Positions 22,076 to 33,992 of a stretch of 64,000 bases of DNA are shown here, in pieces. This stretch comes from Moniliella sp. 'wahieum' (lineage: Eukaryota; Basidiomycota; Moniliellomycetes; Moniliellales; Moniliellaceae). The number at the start of each line of letters is the position of its first letter. Positions within the stretch are counted from its first letter, which is position 1. The stretch covers positions 248,001-312,000 of the forward strand of contig RSEE01000023.1 of assembly GCA_003971905.1 (NCBI GenBank), read 5' to 3'. A program made the translations under genes and the position numbers. Below the pieces are notes generated by a model that saw only the letters and a program-made list of their open reading frames with translations, was not told where the DNA came from and searched no databases.

Positions 22076-22279
22076 ATGGCATCCGACGACCTTTTATCTC
22101 TAGATTGCGTCCATATCATTGACAGGGGAATCGCTACGTCTAAACCGAACCGCTCATCTTGCGGGGGTTACTTGGAAGCGCCACCAATGTTAAGGAACGG
22201 GATCGCCAGGATATCAGGACCCTCTGGTTCTCCCCATCCGGTCCCGTACCCTAGGAAGCGCGTGTGGACACACGGATGA
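22076..22279 (+). CDS. small unrecognised ORF, 67 residues
   Basis: Begins MASDDLLSLDCVHIIDRGIA. Composition is varied and not repetitive, but I recognise no family. It starts 34 bp after repeat A copy 3 and could be part of the mobile-element debris here. Confidence that it is expressed is low. Confidence 0.15.
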   Translation: MASDDLLSLDCVHIIDRGIATSKPNRSSCGGYLEAPPMLRNGIARISGPSGSPHPVPYPRKRVWTHG

Positions 22280-22419
22280 ACGTGGTTGACATCTGAGCGA
22301 GGAACCATTTCCACTGAGACTTAGTAGCCAAATCCTTCCAATGCGCAAACATCTTGCCCGCCTTCAATCTTGGTGCCGTAGTATCCTCGTGTCGTCAAAA
22401 CCGGGGGAAAAACGGGTCT

Positions 22420-22870
22420 TGAGTGCGTCCCTGGTACTTAGCGTTCTTGTCGCATTCTGCTTGTTCAAGCAGCCGAAGCAGCTCCTTCTCCCGGCGTTCC
22501 AAGGGCGTCGCGGTGCTCTCATGCACCACCCTCCGGTACGCGCTCTGCGCCTCCTGCATTTCCGTGTCGCGAAGCGTGTGGTCTACCTCCATTCCGGAAC
22601 CTCCGATTGCTCTAAGCCCCATCACACGGTAGTCAGTGCGCTGTGCGTAGACCTCCCCTGGTCCACCATCTCGACTCATCACTTCATTCCTTCCCGCGCC
22701 GAGACATCTTCCTCGCTGTCTTGGCGAAATAGTATCATCGTGTCGCCATGACCAGAAAGAAGAAGCGTTCTTGAATGCGCCCATGGTACTTCACTTTCTT
22801 GGCGCATTCTCTTTGTTCCCACAATCAAAGCAGTTCATTCTCCCAGCATTCCAAAGGCGGTGCAGTTCGC
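22420..22870 (-). repeat. degenerate direct duplication of about 100 bp
   Basis: The segments at about 22425-22525 and 22785-22865 align: GGTACTT..C.TTCTTG.CGCATTCT, AA.CAG.TC.TTCTC(C/T)C.(G)CATTCC(A)AAGG and GTGC. On the minus strand both encode similar peptides (ELLRLLEQAECDKNAKYQG and ELHRLWNAGRMNCFDCGNKE). This points to an old duplication within a coding element. Confidence 0.5.
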
Positions 22871-23293
22871 TCGTACAGTTCGCTCGTACAGATCGCTCGT
22901 GCACCTCCCTGCAGGCTCGTTGTGGAGGTGGATGCCGGGGAGGGAGCGCACGAGCTGCAAGATGGGCTCCCACATCGACTCGTGCAATGCACCCCACTTG
23001 GACTGGATGCAGGGGCAGGTCATGATGTGCTCAACAGAGGACATGCCATCAAACTTGCACATGCGGCGCGTGGAACGGCTCAAGGTGGGGATCTGAAGAC
23101 CAATCTGAACCGTTGAGCGTCTTGAGCAGGTGCTGTCGGCTCTTCTCCCACACCTAATCCTCCCCGCCCACGCAAGTGCCCAGGACCACCAGCCCATCCT
23201 CCCGGATTTGGGCCCGTTCCCGTCCGATGCACGTGCGAAGGTTGAGTGCGAGGCCTCGCGATCCTGATCGCTCGAACTATGCCGGTGGCACAC
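22831..23293 (-). mobile_element. retroelement remnant with zf-RVT-like zinc segment
   Basis: One minus-strand frame of 152 codons contains SSVEHIMTCPCIQSKWGALH, with a Cys eight residues before. The pattern C(x)8-10-EH-I-x2-CPxxxxxW resembles the zinc-binding segment that follows the reverse transcriptase of LINE-type elements (zf-RVT). No reverse transcriptase core (YADD box) is found nearby, so only a C-terminal fragment remains. Assignment rests on this short motif and is tentative. Confidence 0.45.
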
Positions 23294-24270
23294 AGGGGTA
23301 GTTCAGCCCCCCACAGGCGATGTGGGGCGGATCCCAACCCGAAGCAGGGCCATGGCAGATACACCTGGTGGGCAGGACAAATGTGCGGATCAAAGCGGAC
23401 AAGTCATGTTGGTCCAAATCCAACGGCAACTTTCCGGTGCATCGGACAGGGGGGTGCCTGGCGGAGCGACACGCGCTGCATGGGTGGTAAGATGAGTGCG
23501 GCTGGTGGTGGTGCCAAAGGCTGTGGCCCAACGGAGTTTCAACTCGTTCGCCTCTCCAAATCTAACCCTACTCTTCGTATCTATGACCAACCCTCCTCTC
23601 CAGCGTGGAACGGCCACTCTGCACTTGGTATATACTCTCCCGCATTGAATCAACGCCTTGTCATGGTAACCACGGCCTTGGCATTCCGTTCGAATAGCTC
23701 CACCACCAAGGAGACGCAGTCAGCCGGCGTGATGGCAAGCTTTCTTGGCAGCGGAACCACGATGGACGCCCCACCACAGCCGACGCTCGGGCCGACACAA
23801 AACTGATCCAAAAGGGGGTCAACACCCCACGGGGTAGGGAGAGATAGCGGGCCAATCCATCAGTAGCCCAAACTTGGTGGTCACGCCCTGCTCATGAGCA
23901 GGAGTGCTCTGCATCTATCAGCAGATTGAGGTGGGGGAAAGGATGAGGGCCATATTCATGGAATGGAAAGAGAACGAGAGGTGTGAGAATAAGAGAACAT
24001 GCGAGTTAAGTCACACGGAGAGAGAAAGGCGAGCACAGGCAAAGGGGGAAAACAGGGTCTAGAACAAATCAGGAACCAGTCAACCTGGTGACTAGAAGAG
24101 GTGCGTCTGATCCCGACAGCATCCGTCACCCTCCATCCCCCCTCGTGCGCCGAAGTGGGGTTTGGGACGGACGAAACAGGTGTGCCTGTGGCACAGCAAA
24201 GTAAGATGTGCATGGTGTACCTATACTTCATCTACCCACAGTTCCTTCTTCCATATACCCTTTGGATTCT
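23294..24270. other. decayed coding-like region
   Basis: A minus-strand frame reads VVPLPRKLAITPADCVSLVVEL around 23690-23770, between stops. This is probably more element debris in line with the zf-RVT fragment. No intact gene. Confidence 0.3.
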
Positions 24271-24274
24271 CAAC

Positions 24275-25138
24275 ATGCTACCTGTTACGGGGCGCTCCGG
24301 TTATCTCCGGACGCTGAGCCCCGCATGTCGTAGACATCTCAGCCCAACATGCGTCAGTCCGGTTAGACTAGCGAGAGAGAGCCAGTCGACACCTTATCCT
24401 TGCTGCGGATATCGTCCGCGGCCCGCCATGGCCGCATGGGCTTATCGGTACGATGCTTTGTACCTATTGCGTCCAGTCTTGTCAGAACCTCCTTCCTGCT
24501 GCGCCCGACTGCGCCGCGTCAGCACCTTGGGAAGCAAGGGCTGCATTCGTCTTCTTTACCTTTCTGGGAAGTGCCCGCATTCTGTCTATACCTGTCATGA
24601 GGCACTTGAGGCCTGGTTCCTTCTGCTGTACATAAGCAGCCATGTCTAAGGCTTGCTAGCTGTGGTCCTTGCCGACCATCCTGTCTATTACCGTTGGTCT
24701 CCCCGACTACCAGTTCCTCTCTCGCCCTTCCACCTTCTACCATCCTTACGCTTATGAATTTACGACTTACGTCGAGTGCACTGCAAGCCGCGGTTACTTA
24801 CATCAGTAGCGCTTGCTCTTCTTTAGGACGCTGTCTGTTCCCGCCAGCTACAGCGCACCAAGTGTGGTAACGCTGCGAGGAACAGAGTAATTCCGGAGCT
24901 CCTGGACCCCTTCAGCTGGTCTAACGACCTACGTACACGGCTCCTACCTCGGAGGGTCTGGACTGCGGCCTTTGCACGCAGGCAGCCACCCAAACTAGAG
25001 GGTCTCTCCCTAGCCTCTACACCCGCTCGGTTCAACCAGGATCTGGAGCAGGACCTAACGTACGAGCCACCGATTGATCTGCCCAAGGGTTTATACCCCT
25101 AAACTACAGGGGGGGTCCCACCTCGGGACCCCCCCATG
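24275..25138 (+). mobile_element. repeat family B, longest copy, with coding remnants
   Basis: The first part (24285-24490) aligns with the reverse complement of 54705-54945; the last part (24895-25138) aligns with 17530-17767. Plus-strand peptides include YRYDALY (matching HRYDALYPSLPELAE in the 54.8-kb copy). From about 24850 there is a long clean frame with QRTKCGNAARNRVIPELLDP, WSNDLRTRLLPRRVWTAAFA, LASTPARFNQDLEQDL and PPIDLPKGLYP before a stop at about 25102. An inverted repeat GGGGGTCCC-ACCTC-GGGACCCCC follows the stop. This looks like the C-terminus and 3' end of a transposon protein of unknown class. Frames are broken upstream. Confidence 0.55.
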
Positions 25139-26461
25139 ACACTACCCAACCATATCTATGAGCTACAAACACAACAGCGCAACGATGACGGAGGCGGAGC
25201 TTGGACAGGAGCGGAGGGAAAAAGGGAGGATGGAATTGCGCACTGACGTGTCACGAAGTATAATTACCGCCGACAGATCAATTCCGAGTTCAGCTAATAC
25301 ACCTCCTTGCACACACATGTAGGCACGGATTAGTAGGATCAGCCTTGATTGTCCAGGCAGCAGGTCTCATGGGCTTCACGACTTAATTTGGGACTCAGGT
25401 GAGAGTTTGAGGGGTGCAAGGCAATGGGTATAGCAGATCCGTCCCATAGCCTGGCGGCATAGGAGCCGGAGGATCGGACTGACGCCTGGGGCTTGATCCG
25501 GTCCCAAGTGTAGTGGAGGTGTAGTGTATAATCGAGGGCGGAGAACGAGGCCAACACTGACATCTCCTATGAAAATAAGGCCCACGACCCTAAGACAAGC
25601 AGAACGGCAAGATGCGAGAAGACCGTAGTAGAGAGCTAAGGGGGGGGGGAACAAAAGGTATACATCCAGATGGGAGCAAATAGCAGCAGGGGGAGAGCGA
25701 AAGAAAAAGAAAAAAGGAGGAGAGGAAAAGACGTGAAGCATCGCGAGGACATTAGGTACGTGGTTGATCCAGGGCCCGTGCCACGGCATGCACGTAAGGT
25801 GAACGTTCAACGTGCAGTGCAGCGCAAGGCCCTGCGATCGCGCCCCCCAGCAGTAGGCTGCAAGGGGGGGAAGGGTAGAGGACAAGGGACAAAGGACAAA
25901 GGACAAGGCAAGAAGAGAGACACAGTTCCCGCCCGTCGGGAGGGGTGGACAAGAGGGCGCACGAGGGAGAGGAAGAGGAAGAGCAAGTTCTTGGCGAGAC
26001 GAAGAATCAACAGGGAACAAGGCAGAAAAAAGGAGAAAAAAACGCGGCAATGAAAATGGAACGGGGCGAAAACTGTGGTATCAGGCGCGGATGAGAAACG
26101 AGGGCGAGGGGCGAGGGCGCGAGAGGACAGAGGGGGGGGGGGGGGGGGGGATAAGAGCCACGAATGCGTTACACCTCACGAAGAAAAGGGACCCAAGCTC
26201 ACCACACGCGATGGGGGATGGGGAGCGCTGTCATCGGTGCGGCGCATCACGCCCACTTGGCTGCGGCCGAGATGGGCGACGGTTGCAGGGGAGACTTGAG
26301 CAGCCCATGCGGATGAGAAAGTTGAGACTGTTGTCCGGGGAGAAAGATGGAGGGGGCGGGTGAAGGCGCTAGGGGAGAGAATGTCCATAGAAGTGCAGGC
26401 GGATGTGGAGCTGGCAGAAGAGTAGGAGAGACGCGGGACCTCACCTACGCTAGGCCCGGTG
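25139..26461. other. intergenic downstream of cyclin
   Basis: Purine-rich on the plus strand, with a run of 9 G at 25641-25649 and 19 G at 26132-26150. These are C runs on the sense strand of the minus-strand cyclin transcript, whose 3' untranslated region probably covers at least part of this area. No gene recognised. Confidence 0.4.
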
Positions 26462-27957
26462 CTACACCGCGAGGCGGAGGGGGGAAAACTGTGAAACCCC
26501 CCGCTGAGAGGAGCTAGGCGTGTACCCGGTCCCATTGGACGGTCGGGCGGGGGAGATGGAAGCACGGTGGCTGGAGGTACGGGACGTGCGCGTGGCAGCC
26601 GTCACGGGCGGGCCACCACCAATCGTCGACGAGCGAGACGAACGCGGGGGAACCAAGAGGGGATCCTTGAACTCGGCCGAGCAGCCCGGTTCGCTGTACG
26701 TCCGCACCGGTTGCACCACATGCGCTCGGGGCGAAGTGCTACTGCTGGCAGCACTCAAGCTGTGCCGTCCGGGTTGCTGCTGCGGCGAGGGAAACGTACC
26801 GCTGATGGGAGCCGACAAGCGCCAACTGGCACGAGACCGAGGCGGGGCACCTTCGTCGTACAATGGTGCCACTGCCGCCGTGTCGACGGCCGAGGAAGTG
26901 GCCCGAGGCGAGCGCGGTGCAACGCAGGCGAGGTAAAGGTAATGTTCCAAGTTGGTAGTGGGGTCGTTGAGCGACTTGGTAAACGCGGCCAGCTCCGTCG
27001 GGTCGACATTGACCTTGTAGTTGAGGAAGCCAAACAGTTCCCGCTCCATGTGGTTGATCTCCTCGAGCGAAAAAGACCCTGGCCAACGATGGTCCAGCTC
27101 TTGTTGCTGTACGTGTCGTCACAGATGGACTTGCTGGAGAGCATCATGGCGCTAATGAAGAGGGGGTGACCACTGCTGCCCGAGCGGCGGGGAAGTGCTG
27201 CTTGAGACGCTTGAGGAGATAGAGGGTATGGTACGTCACCTCCTCGGGAAGGCGGGTGCGGTACAGCGCATAGGCGACAAATTGGGCCAGTTGGGGCGCG
27301 GCCTTTTGCGAAGCACCCACCCTGGGAGCCGATCCGTCACGACTCGTGCTGGGGCAGCCAAACAGGAGATTGACAAAGCGTTCGCACAAGAGCGAAATAT
27401 CTGCGGGGGGGGGGGGGCGGAAGAACAAAGACAGGGGGATCACCCGGTCAGCGCTGCTGAGCACTTTTTTTTTTTTTTCTCACAAGCCCCCGGCAGGTGA
27501 CGGTAAAAGAAAGGGGTGCGGTGACAGCCACAGGCGGTGGCTGTCACATGTCACACCAGTCATACCCGATGAAGGCGGGGAAGCGGAGGAAAGAACGTAC
27601 CCCTGAATCCGTAATAGGGATCATAGTCACGCTTGCGCTCGGACTTGGTCGTCGACGATGCCTGGGCCGAGCAGATGAGGACGGCGGGCGCGTGCTGGCG
27701 GGGCTCGAGACGTCTTTTCGGGGACGGCGGACGCAGGCGGGGAGGTGGCCGAGGCGGAGGCCGCGGATGGGTCGCGGCGATGGAAGAAGGTGCGAGCGGT
27801 TGTCGGGGGTGGTGGGCAGCTGGCGCGGCGGAGGCGTTGGCGGTAGCGATGGCAGCCGCTGCTCCGGCGCTGGAGCGGGCCGAGGTGCTGGCATGGCGCA
27901 CGCGGCGGGGGAGGAGGCGGAGCGGGTGGCCCAGGCCGGTACAGACACAGCAGCCAT
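26462..27957 (-). CDS. PHO85-type (PCL/cyclin Y-like) cyclin
   Basis: Regulatory subunit of a Pho85/Cdk5-type kinase, acting in polarity, nutrient or cell-cycle control. Start proposed at 27957 (MAAVSVPAWATRSASS). A Pro/Ala/Ser-rich leader ends in KSERKRDYDPYYGF, then an intron (27401-27600) joins DISLLCERFVNLLFGCPS. The cyclin box follows: QLAQFVAYALYRTRLPEEVT, YHTLYLLKRLKQHFP, PLFISAMMLSSKSICDDTYS, NKSWTIVGQGL, INHMERELFGFLNYKVNVDP and TELAAFTKSLN. The order and spacing match the PCL1/2 class. The C-terminal 150 residues are Ser/Pro-rich (SHRASISPARPSNGTGY) and end at 26462. Frame changes occur at about 27170, 27070 and in the leader. The intron holds a 13-C tract right before its acceptor, a long A/T run, and one TCACATGTCAC motif. 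A 14-C run lies 80 nt upstream of the ATG. Confidence 0.85.
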
Positions 27958-28985
27958 GACGGATGGATGCAAGAGGAGGGAGGCGCCAGAGGGTGTGGGT
28001 GGTGCTGGTGCTGATGCCGGTGGTAGTGGTGGTGGTGGGGGGGGGGGGGGATGGGCGAGGGGGGGAGGAGGAGGAGAGGTCGGACGGACAGAGGCGGGAC
28101 GGAGAGAGTTAGTTATAGGCGCGTGGGTGCGGCGTGCGCCGAGGCAGAGGCAGCGCCGCCAGGGGGCCGCAGGCAGGCGCAGGCGCACCCTGGGCTGGCA
28201 CACCCACACTGCCCCCGCCCCGCCCTGGGCGCCCGCAGGCGCAGCAGCACGCGCTGGCCGCCCGGCACGGCACCACAGCTCCTGGATGTCAGTGTGCCCT
28301 GCAATCCCCTCCGAAGCTTCTGCCAGGCACTCTGCCAGGCCCTGGCAGCGCTGCCACACGCTGCCTGGCTGCCCGCGCCCTCGTGCGCGCTCCTGCGCCC
28401 GCCTGCCTCCTGCTGCGCCTGCCTGCGCCTGCCTCGCTGCCTTCTCCTTCCTGCCCTGGCTGGGGTGCCCACCCCGCACACCTTGCCCCGTGCGTTGCCT
28501 CCGGCGCGCGTCATCCATCACCCATCCATCCCGCTCAGCGCTCACCCTCAGCGCCAACCGGCAACCCCCCGACCCTGTGCCGACCCGTGCCGCCCCTGCA
28601 GATTGCACCGGCCTGAATCAGCGATCGACAATCGCCGATCATCGACCATCGCCCATCGCCCGCCCAGCCCCTCGACCATCCATCATCCACAGGCATCCGC
28701 GATCACCCATCGTGCATCAGCGGCTTGCAACGCCCGGCGCCCAGGCCAGTGCGCTGGTGCAGTTGCCACCCGCCAGAGAGTGCGCCGGGTACGCCACACC
28801 ACGCCACGCCCCTCCACGCCACGCCACACCCCGCCACCCACCGCACACCGCCTGTCGCACACCCACCGTCCAGCGTGTACCCTGGCGCACCACGGGTGGG
28901 CCGCGTGCGCTGGCCTACCCTGGCCAACCCACGCCTACCCACATCTACCCTGGCTGCTAGCTGGAACGCCATGTAGGCCCTCTTG
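27958..28985. other. GC-rich region upstream of the cyclin gene
   Basis: Probable promoter and leader of the cyclin gene. Contains G14 at 28037-28050, many CTGCC/CCTGC repeats and a CCACGCCAC-type minisatellite at about 28793-28860, plus ATCGACCATCGCCCATCG-like repeats at 28630-28700. Long open frames on both strands (up to 487 codons) are low-complexity by-products of this base composition. Confidence 0.5.
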
Positions 28986-30159
28986 TTGCAGCTTCCAGGC
29001 GGCCTAGCATAGATCATCCATGCTCCGCCGCGCGTCCGTGTCAGCCGTTCCTTGCCTGCCCGTGGGACGAAGCGCGAGGGCGCTCCTGCAGGCTCCTGCA
29101 GGCTCCTGCCTCTTTTCCTGCTGGGGTGCAGTTTGAACGCTCCTCATCGATCATCGATCATCGCACAGTTTGTGAGCCGCATTTCCGGGCGCATGGTGGC
29201 TTGAGCTGGCAGGACTTGGGCCATGGCGCCAGTCTTCCAGCTTGAGCCGTCTGGGTTGCATCCTGGTACGTATGCCGATCAGCACACACAGTGGATACAG
29301 TCAGCGTCGTGCGGAGGCACCCAGCAAGCGCCAAAGCGCGTAGACTAAGCGCTAAGCGCTGAGCCTCGCACACCATGCCGCACTAGGCCCTACTACCTAC
29401 TAGCATCCAGCTCATTCAGACGCCGCCAGAGATCTGATATCTGAGACGAGTGTGGAGGAGCGCGGAGCCTGGAGGAGGCTTCAGCTACGTTAAACCCTGC
29501 CTGCCTGCCCTCGACACGTTCGACATAAATGTGAAAACATCCAATATCCAGAGCTTCCCTTCCACGTCTTCCCCTCCCAGTCCCCAAGACTCACACTCAT
29601 GTCACACTCAGCGCCACAGATCATGTATCACATGATACGCCACATGTCACACGTCAATCAACGTGCTCACGCTTTTGGTTACCCTCTCTCGCACCTTCTC
29701 GCGGTGCCAGGCATTGCACAATGCTCTCACAATTCGCGCAGTTCGTTTTGGTGTGCACACTCTTCAGGAAGATGTTCGTTGGCGGGTCGGCCGTTCTTTG
29801 TTATCTTGGCATCGGCCTATCTCGCGCGCCTGTCTCTTCTCGCAGGCATCAGCGCCTGCAACTCGCCAGCCGCTCTTTTCCTCCGGCGTTGCTTTTTTTC
29901 TGACGGCGCGTTTCATCCGCCCGCGCGCCTATATCCCACCCGTAGACCATGCGTCCCAAACAGCGTCACAGTCTCTCTCAACTGGCCACCATGCAATCTC
30001 CCCACAGCTGTAGAATCCTTTCAACAGCTCGCGGGTCCACGTGATGACGAGTTATTAGTTACTAACCAACTCAGCCGCGCACTCACGGCACTCACGTGCC
30101 ACGCGTCACGCCCTGTCACAACTACCACGCTCTCCTGGTCTGGCGTGGTTTCTCTCCCT

Positions 30160-30215
30160 CTCGACGCGTTACGCGTTGCGCGTTAGGCGTTAGGCCCTAG
30201 GCGTTACGCGTTTTT
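30160..30215. repeat. GCGTTA(G/C)GC repeat cluster
   Basis: Units CGTTACGCGTT, GCGCGTTAGGC and GTTAGGCCCTAGGC follow one another. Similar clusters lie at 32445-32470 and 32918-32975. Confidence 0.7.
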
Positions 30216-31794
30216 ACCACATAACCCGTTTCCTTTTTTCAATGTTCCTGGCACTATCGTAGTGTTGGATCTTCTGGCAGGCGTCGGTTGCTATTGCGTT
30301 GTCGCCACACCTCAAGACCTGAGGTTCAGGGCGGAGCCTCAGGCCTCACACCAGTGTACAAGTACAGATAGTTTTTTTACTGATACCGAGTATCGAGTCA
30401 AGTCTGAGGCCTGTGGCAAGTTCCAATCTCCGTCGCGCGCCCTTAGCCTTTTCAGACAGCGCCGCAACAAAGCAACCATATACCCTGGACTCCGCCGTCT
30501 AGGCCGCTGGGCCAGTGCTCAGGGCTGAGGCTCAGCCGCTGCCGCGGTGCCGGGCCCACGTAGCCAGGCAAAATTTGAATGCTCGAATGGGCGGGGGGTC
30601 GCGTGGCGGTGGCGGACTGTGGGGTGTGGCTGCGGTGGGCGCGGCGCCCAGGTGCGCTAGTAGGTGCGCTCTGGTGCGCTTCGTGGCCTGTGGCCCCCAA
30701 TTCAACATGGCTCCACGGCCCCGTTGCAGGCTACCGTACACGTACACACATGGGCGGAGCGCTAACGCGTTACGCGTTACACGTTAAGTATGTTAATCCC
30801 GCGCCCACTACATGGTATGCATGGTATGCACTGTGCATCATGCATCATGCATCAGGTCCCAGGCTGAGTGAGACCTGAGCCTCAGGTGCCACACAACATA
30901 CATCAGATGGGACCGGTGACATCACAGGTGGCCATGCGATTGCATACCGTAGAATCGGGCCGACCGGAGCATTAGGCCGCGGTGGGCCACCGAGTCGTGG
31001 TGTTGTAGCGTACTGGAGGTGGCGTCGCCCGGTGCGTGGCAGAGCAGGGCAGCGCGAGAGGACGGAGCGTGACGCACCGGAGGAGTGTGGCCCAGCATGC
31101 AGGGTGCCGTCGGGACCGATCAACTTGACAGATCTGTGGCTGCCGGGTGCGCTTTTTTGCTCCGCGCCGGGGTATGGGATGCGTGCCACAGCGAGTGACG
31201 AGCTAGTGACGTGGAATGTCACATGTCACAAGCCACATGTCACCAGTGTCACCTGTCACGCCCCAGGAGATTCGCGTCACGGAGACATGTTGAATTGGTG
31301 CCACATCTGTGATGCCTGTGATATATGAATTCCAGAGCCACATGTCAGTTACTAGTTTGGCCGCATCTTCGTGTGAATGATGGTGTGTGTGGGATGGCGG
31401 ATGGCGAGGCAGGTAGGGTGTAGCATATCCAGCAAATGCTACGAGCCCTCGCCTGTCGTCGCTCCCCGCAGTGCGGAGTGCTGGTGGTGGGTGCAGGTGC
31501 TGCCCATCCCCTTTCATCCTCCTACACAATCCTCTCTGGGAGCTCAGGCTGAGCAGCGCTCCGCCTGAGCGCCGCGCATCACGTGCCACAATGAATCGCA
31601 CGCGTCATTGTCGGCATAATCGATCCTTCTTTGCTCTCCAGGAAACCCATTCTCGATTCTCCATTCTTCCAACCTCCGTCTTCGCGCAGGCACCGCGGCA
31701 AGAAGGCGGGCAGGGTGCAAGGCATTGCATGCTCCCCCAGGTCCGAGCCATCATAGCTGGTCACCGGTCACTAGGATCTGTATCCGCGCATCCG

Positions 31795-32012
31795 ACATTA
31801 TGCATCATGCATCAGGCCTCAGGCCTCACGTGCATCAGGCCCAGGTCGATCCCAACATCAGGCCATCAGGTGCATCGGCCTATCAGGCCCTGCCCATGCC
31901 AGGCCTGAGGCCCCTGAGGCCCGAGGCCGGATGCAGGCCTGATGCGCCTGATGCACCTGGTGCCTGGGCCTTAGGGGCCTGAGGCCCCTGAGGGAGATGC
32001 ATGATGCATGAT
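31795..32012. repeat. CAGGCCTGAGGCC palindromic repeat cluster
   Basis: The dyad words AGGCCT, GGCCTGAGGCCCC and GCATCAGGC recur every 10-25 bp, and both ends hold ATGCATGATG or its complement. The repeat is degenerate, without a fixed unit length. Almost any segment can fold on another. Confidence 0.75.
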
Positions 32013-32917
32013 GGAGGGTCGTAATCGATAATCACTCAATTGCTGACTGTACTGTCGAGTATGCTAGCGGCGTCCTGGTCCATCCGGCTATGGAGACCGC
32101 ATGGATGCTGAAGTGTTTAGGACAGCAGCGCAGGCGATCGATTGCGGGTGAGAGATGGGCGTTGGTGGTAGGAAGTAGGACGAGGGCTATAGTAGGAGAA
32201 GGCTTGGCTTATGCGGGTACGCGCGCCGGAGCCCGCGGAGCCTCGGGGCTAGTTAAGGCCAGACTAGAAGCGCACGGCGATCGGTGAGGCCAGTCACGGG
32301 CGCAACAGTATACCAAGTACTGAGATACTCAGACTGAGTTGCCATGGACTGAGCGAGTACTGGGTGCCTGAGATATGTCAGCCGGAGGTGCGAGGACAGG
32401 ACACATACCGCATGGACGCGCTGCCCTGACTCATACACTCTTGATAATCGTAACGCGTAGCGCGTAATCGACGTAAGATTGGTGTTGATCGAGATTGATT
32501 GGTTGAGCGGTGAGCGCGGTGAGCGCGTGAGCGACAGATGATCGATCGGTGGAATTAGCGATCCCGCCTTCTTGGGCGATCAGTCGATCATATGGATCCG
32601 GCCTTTGAAGAGCTGGAAGCTTCAAAGCCCAGAGGCCCCCAGGCCCCCAGTCCCTCAGGGGCATCGGCCCTCAGGGGTCTCAGGCCTCTCAGGGCGCTCA
32701 CGCGCTACGAGCGATCCTCGTCAGCTTAACGACGGCGAAAACCGTACTCTACCCTACTCTACCGGCCAGCCCCCGTACAAGAGAGCCCATACTGCATAAT
32801 ACTCATCCGTATCTCACATCTCGCAACCCCGATAGGTACCTTTTAATAGAGCGCGTCACGCCTCAGGGCCTCAGGGCCTTAGCTGCTAAGGCCCTAAGGC
32901 CTAGGGGGCTTAATTCA

Positions 32918-32975
32918 GGCGTAACGCGTAACGCGTAACCCGTAACGCATAAGGCCCGTAAGGCGTAAGGCGTAA
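32918..32975. repeat. GCGTAACGCGTAA repeat cluster
   Basis: A near-tandem series GGCGTAACGCGTAACGCGTA, then CCGTAACGCATAAGG, then CGTAAGGCGTAAGGCGTAAG. Consensus unit is GCGTAA with C/G at the next position. Confidence 0.75.
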
Positions 32976-33687
32976 GGGATTCTCAGCACGCTCAGCGCTC
33001 GCAACGCTCATAGGGTCACATGTCACTTGTCAGGCCCAGGAAGCCACAGGAGAGGACGTCTCTTGGCCTTCGTCGGTTGTCGGGCCTCGGGCCTCAGGTT
33101 CTTCTCGATTGTTCGACCGCCCGACGTGTCAGGGCCCCTGTTGTCAGGGCCACCAGGTATACCAAGTATCCCCTCGGGCGCGTTAGGAGAGGGCGTTAGG
33201 GAGGCCTCGCGCGCCTCAGGGCCTCAAATTGGGAACGTCAGACTTGCGTACGTTGAACTTTGAGTCCCTTATAGGCCTCGGGGGCTACCGGAACGGTGGG
33301 ACCTGTCCATATATGTCAGCGCATCTCAGCCCATGGCCAGGGAAGGCATATTGGAAGGAATGAACTGGCAGGACCCGGGCTTGAGCTATTACCAGCGCCA
33401 CTCCGCCAGTGTGGGCGACAGGGGAGGGAAGGGTAGAGCTGCCAGACGATGGAATATGGAGGGCAAAAGGGAGAAGGAAAAAGACCGAGTACCGCGGCGG
33501 CCTCAGTCAGTGATGCCTGTCTCGCTTTTGTCCATTCTGTGGCGCAGCTCTAGCAGAGCTTAGTGCTCAGGCTGAGCGCGTTCGCTCTGAGATACAAGAC
33601 CTAACGCAAGGCTTAGCGCTTAGCAGGCTCAAGTGTGGCGCCGAGTAGCGCTTGCGCCTTAGAGCTTAGGAGGTGCCTTGGTACGAC

Positions 33688-33992
33688 GAAGCTTATTGGA
33701 GCTTGACTAGCTCGAAGCTTAAGAGCGCAAAGCCTATGGGACGTACTGAGGCTCCGGCTCTTGAAGCCATAGAAGCTTGAAGCTCGAAGCTTGCTTTTGG
33801 GGTCTGAGGTTCTGAGTTCTGTGGCGGATGCGTGATATACATGGCGCAGGTGAGATCGACGGCAAAACTGGCTGGCGTCGGTACTTGAAGCTCCAAGCTC
33901 CAAAAGCTCGAAGCTCGAAGCTCGAAGCTCGAAGCACCAAGCCTGCTCTGTCCACAAGCGCAAAGCTCTAATCTACAAAGCTCCAAGCTCCG
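33688..33992. repeat. AAGCTC/AAGCTT repeat cluster
   Basis: GAAGCTC occurs four times head to tail at about 33908-33938, and AAGCTT, AAGCTC or AGCTTG recur through the whole stretch in both orientations. The translated frames (LELRASSFEL-like) are products of the repeat, not a protein. Confidence 0.8.

Noticed and set aside
27497-28960. 487-codon plus-strand open frame and a 354-codon minus-strand frame over the same DNA
   Set aside because: Both are Arg/Pro/Gly/Ala low-complexity and overlap the leader and first exon of the cyclin gene. They are by-products of extreme GC content.
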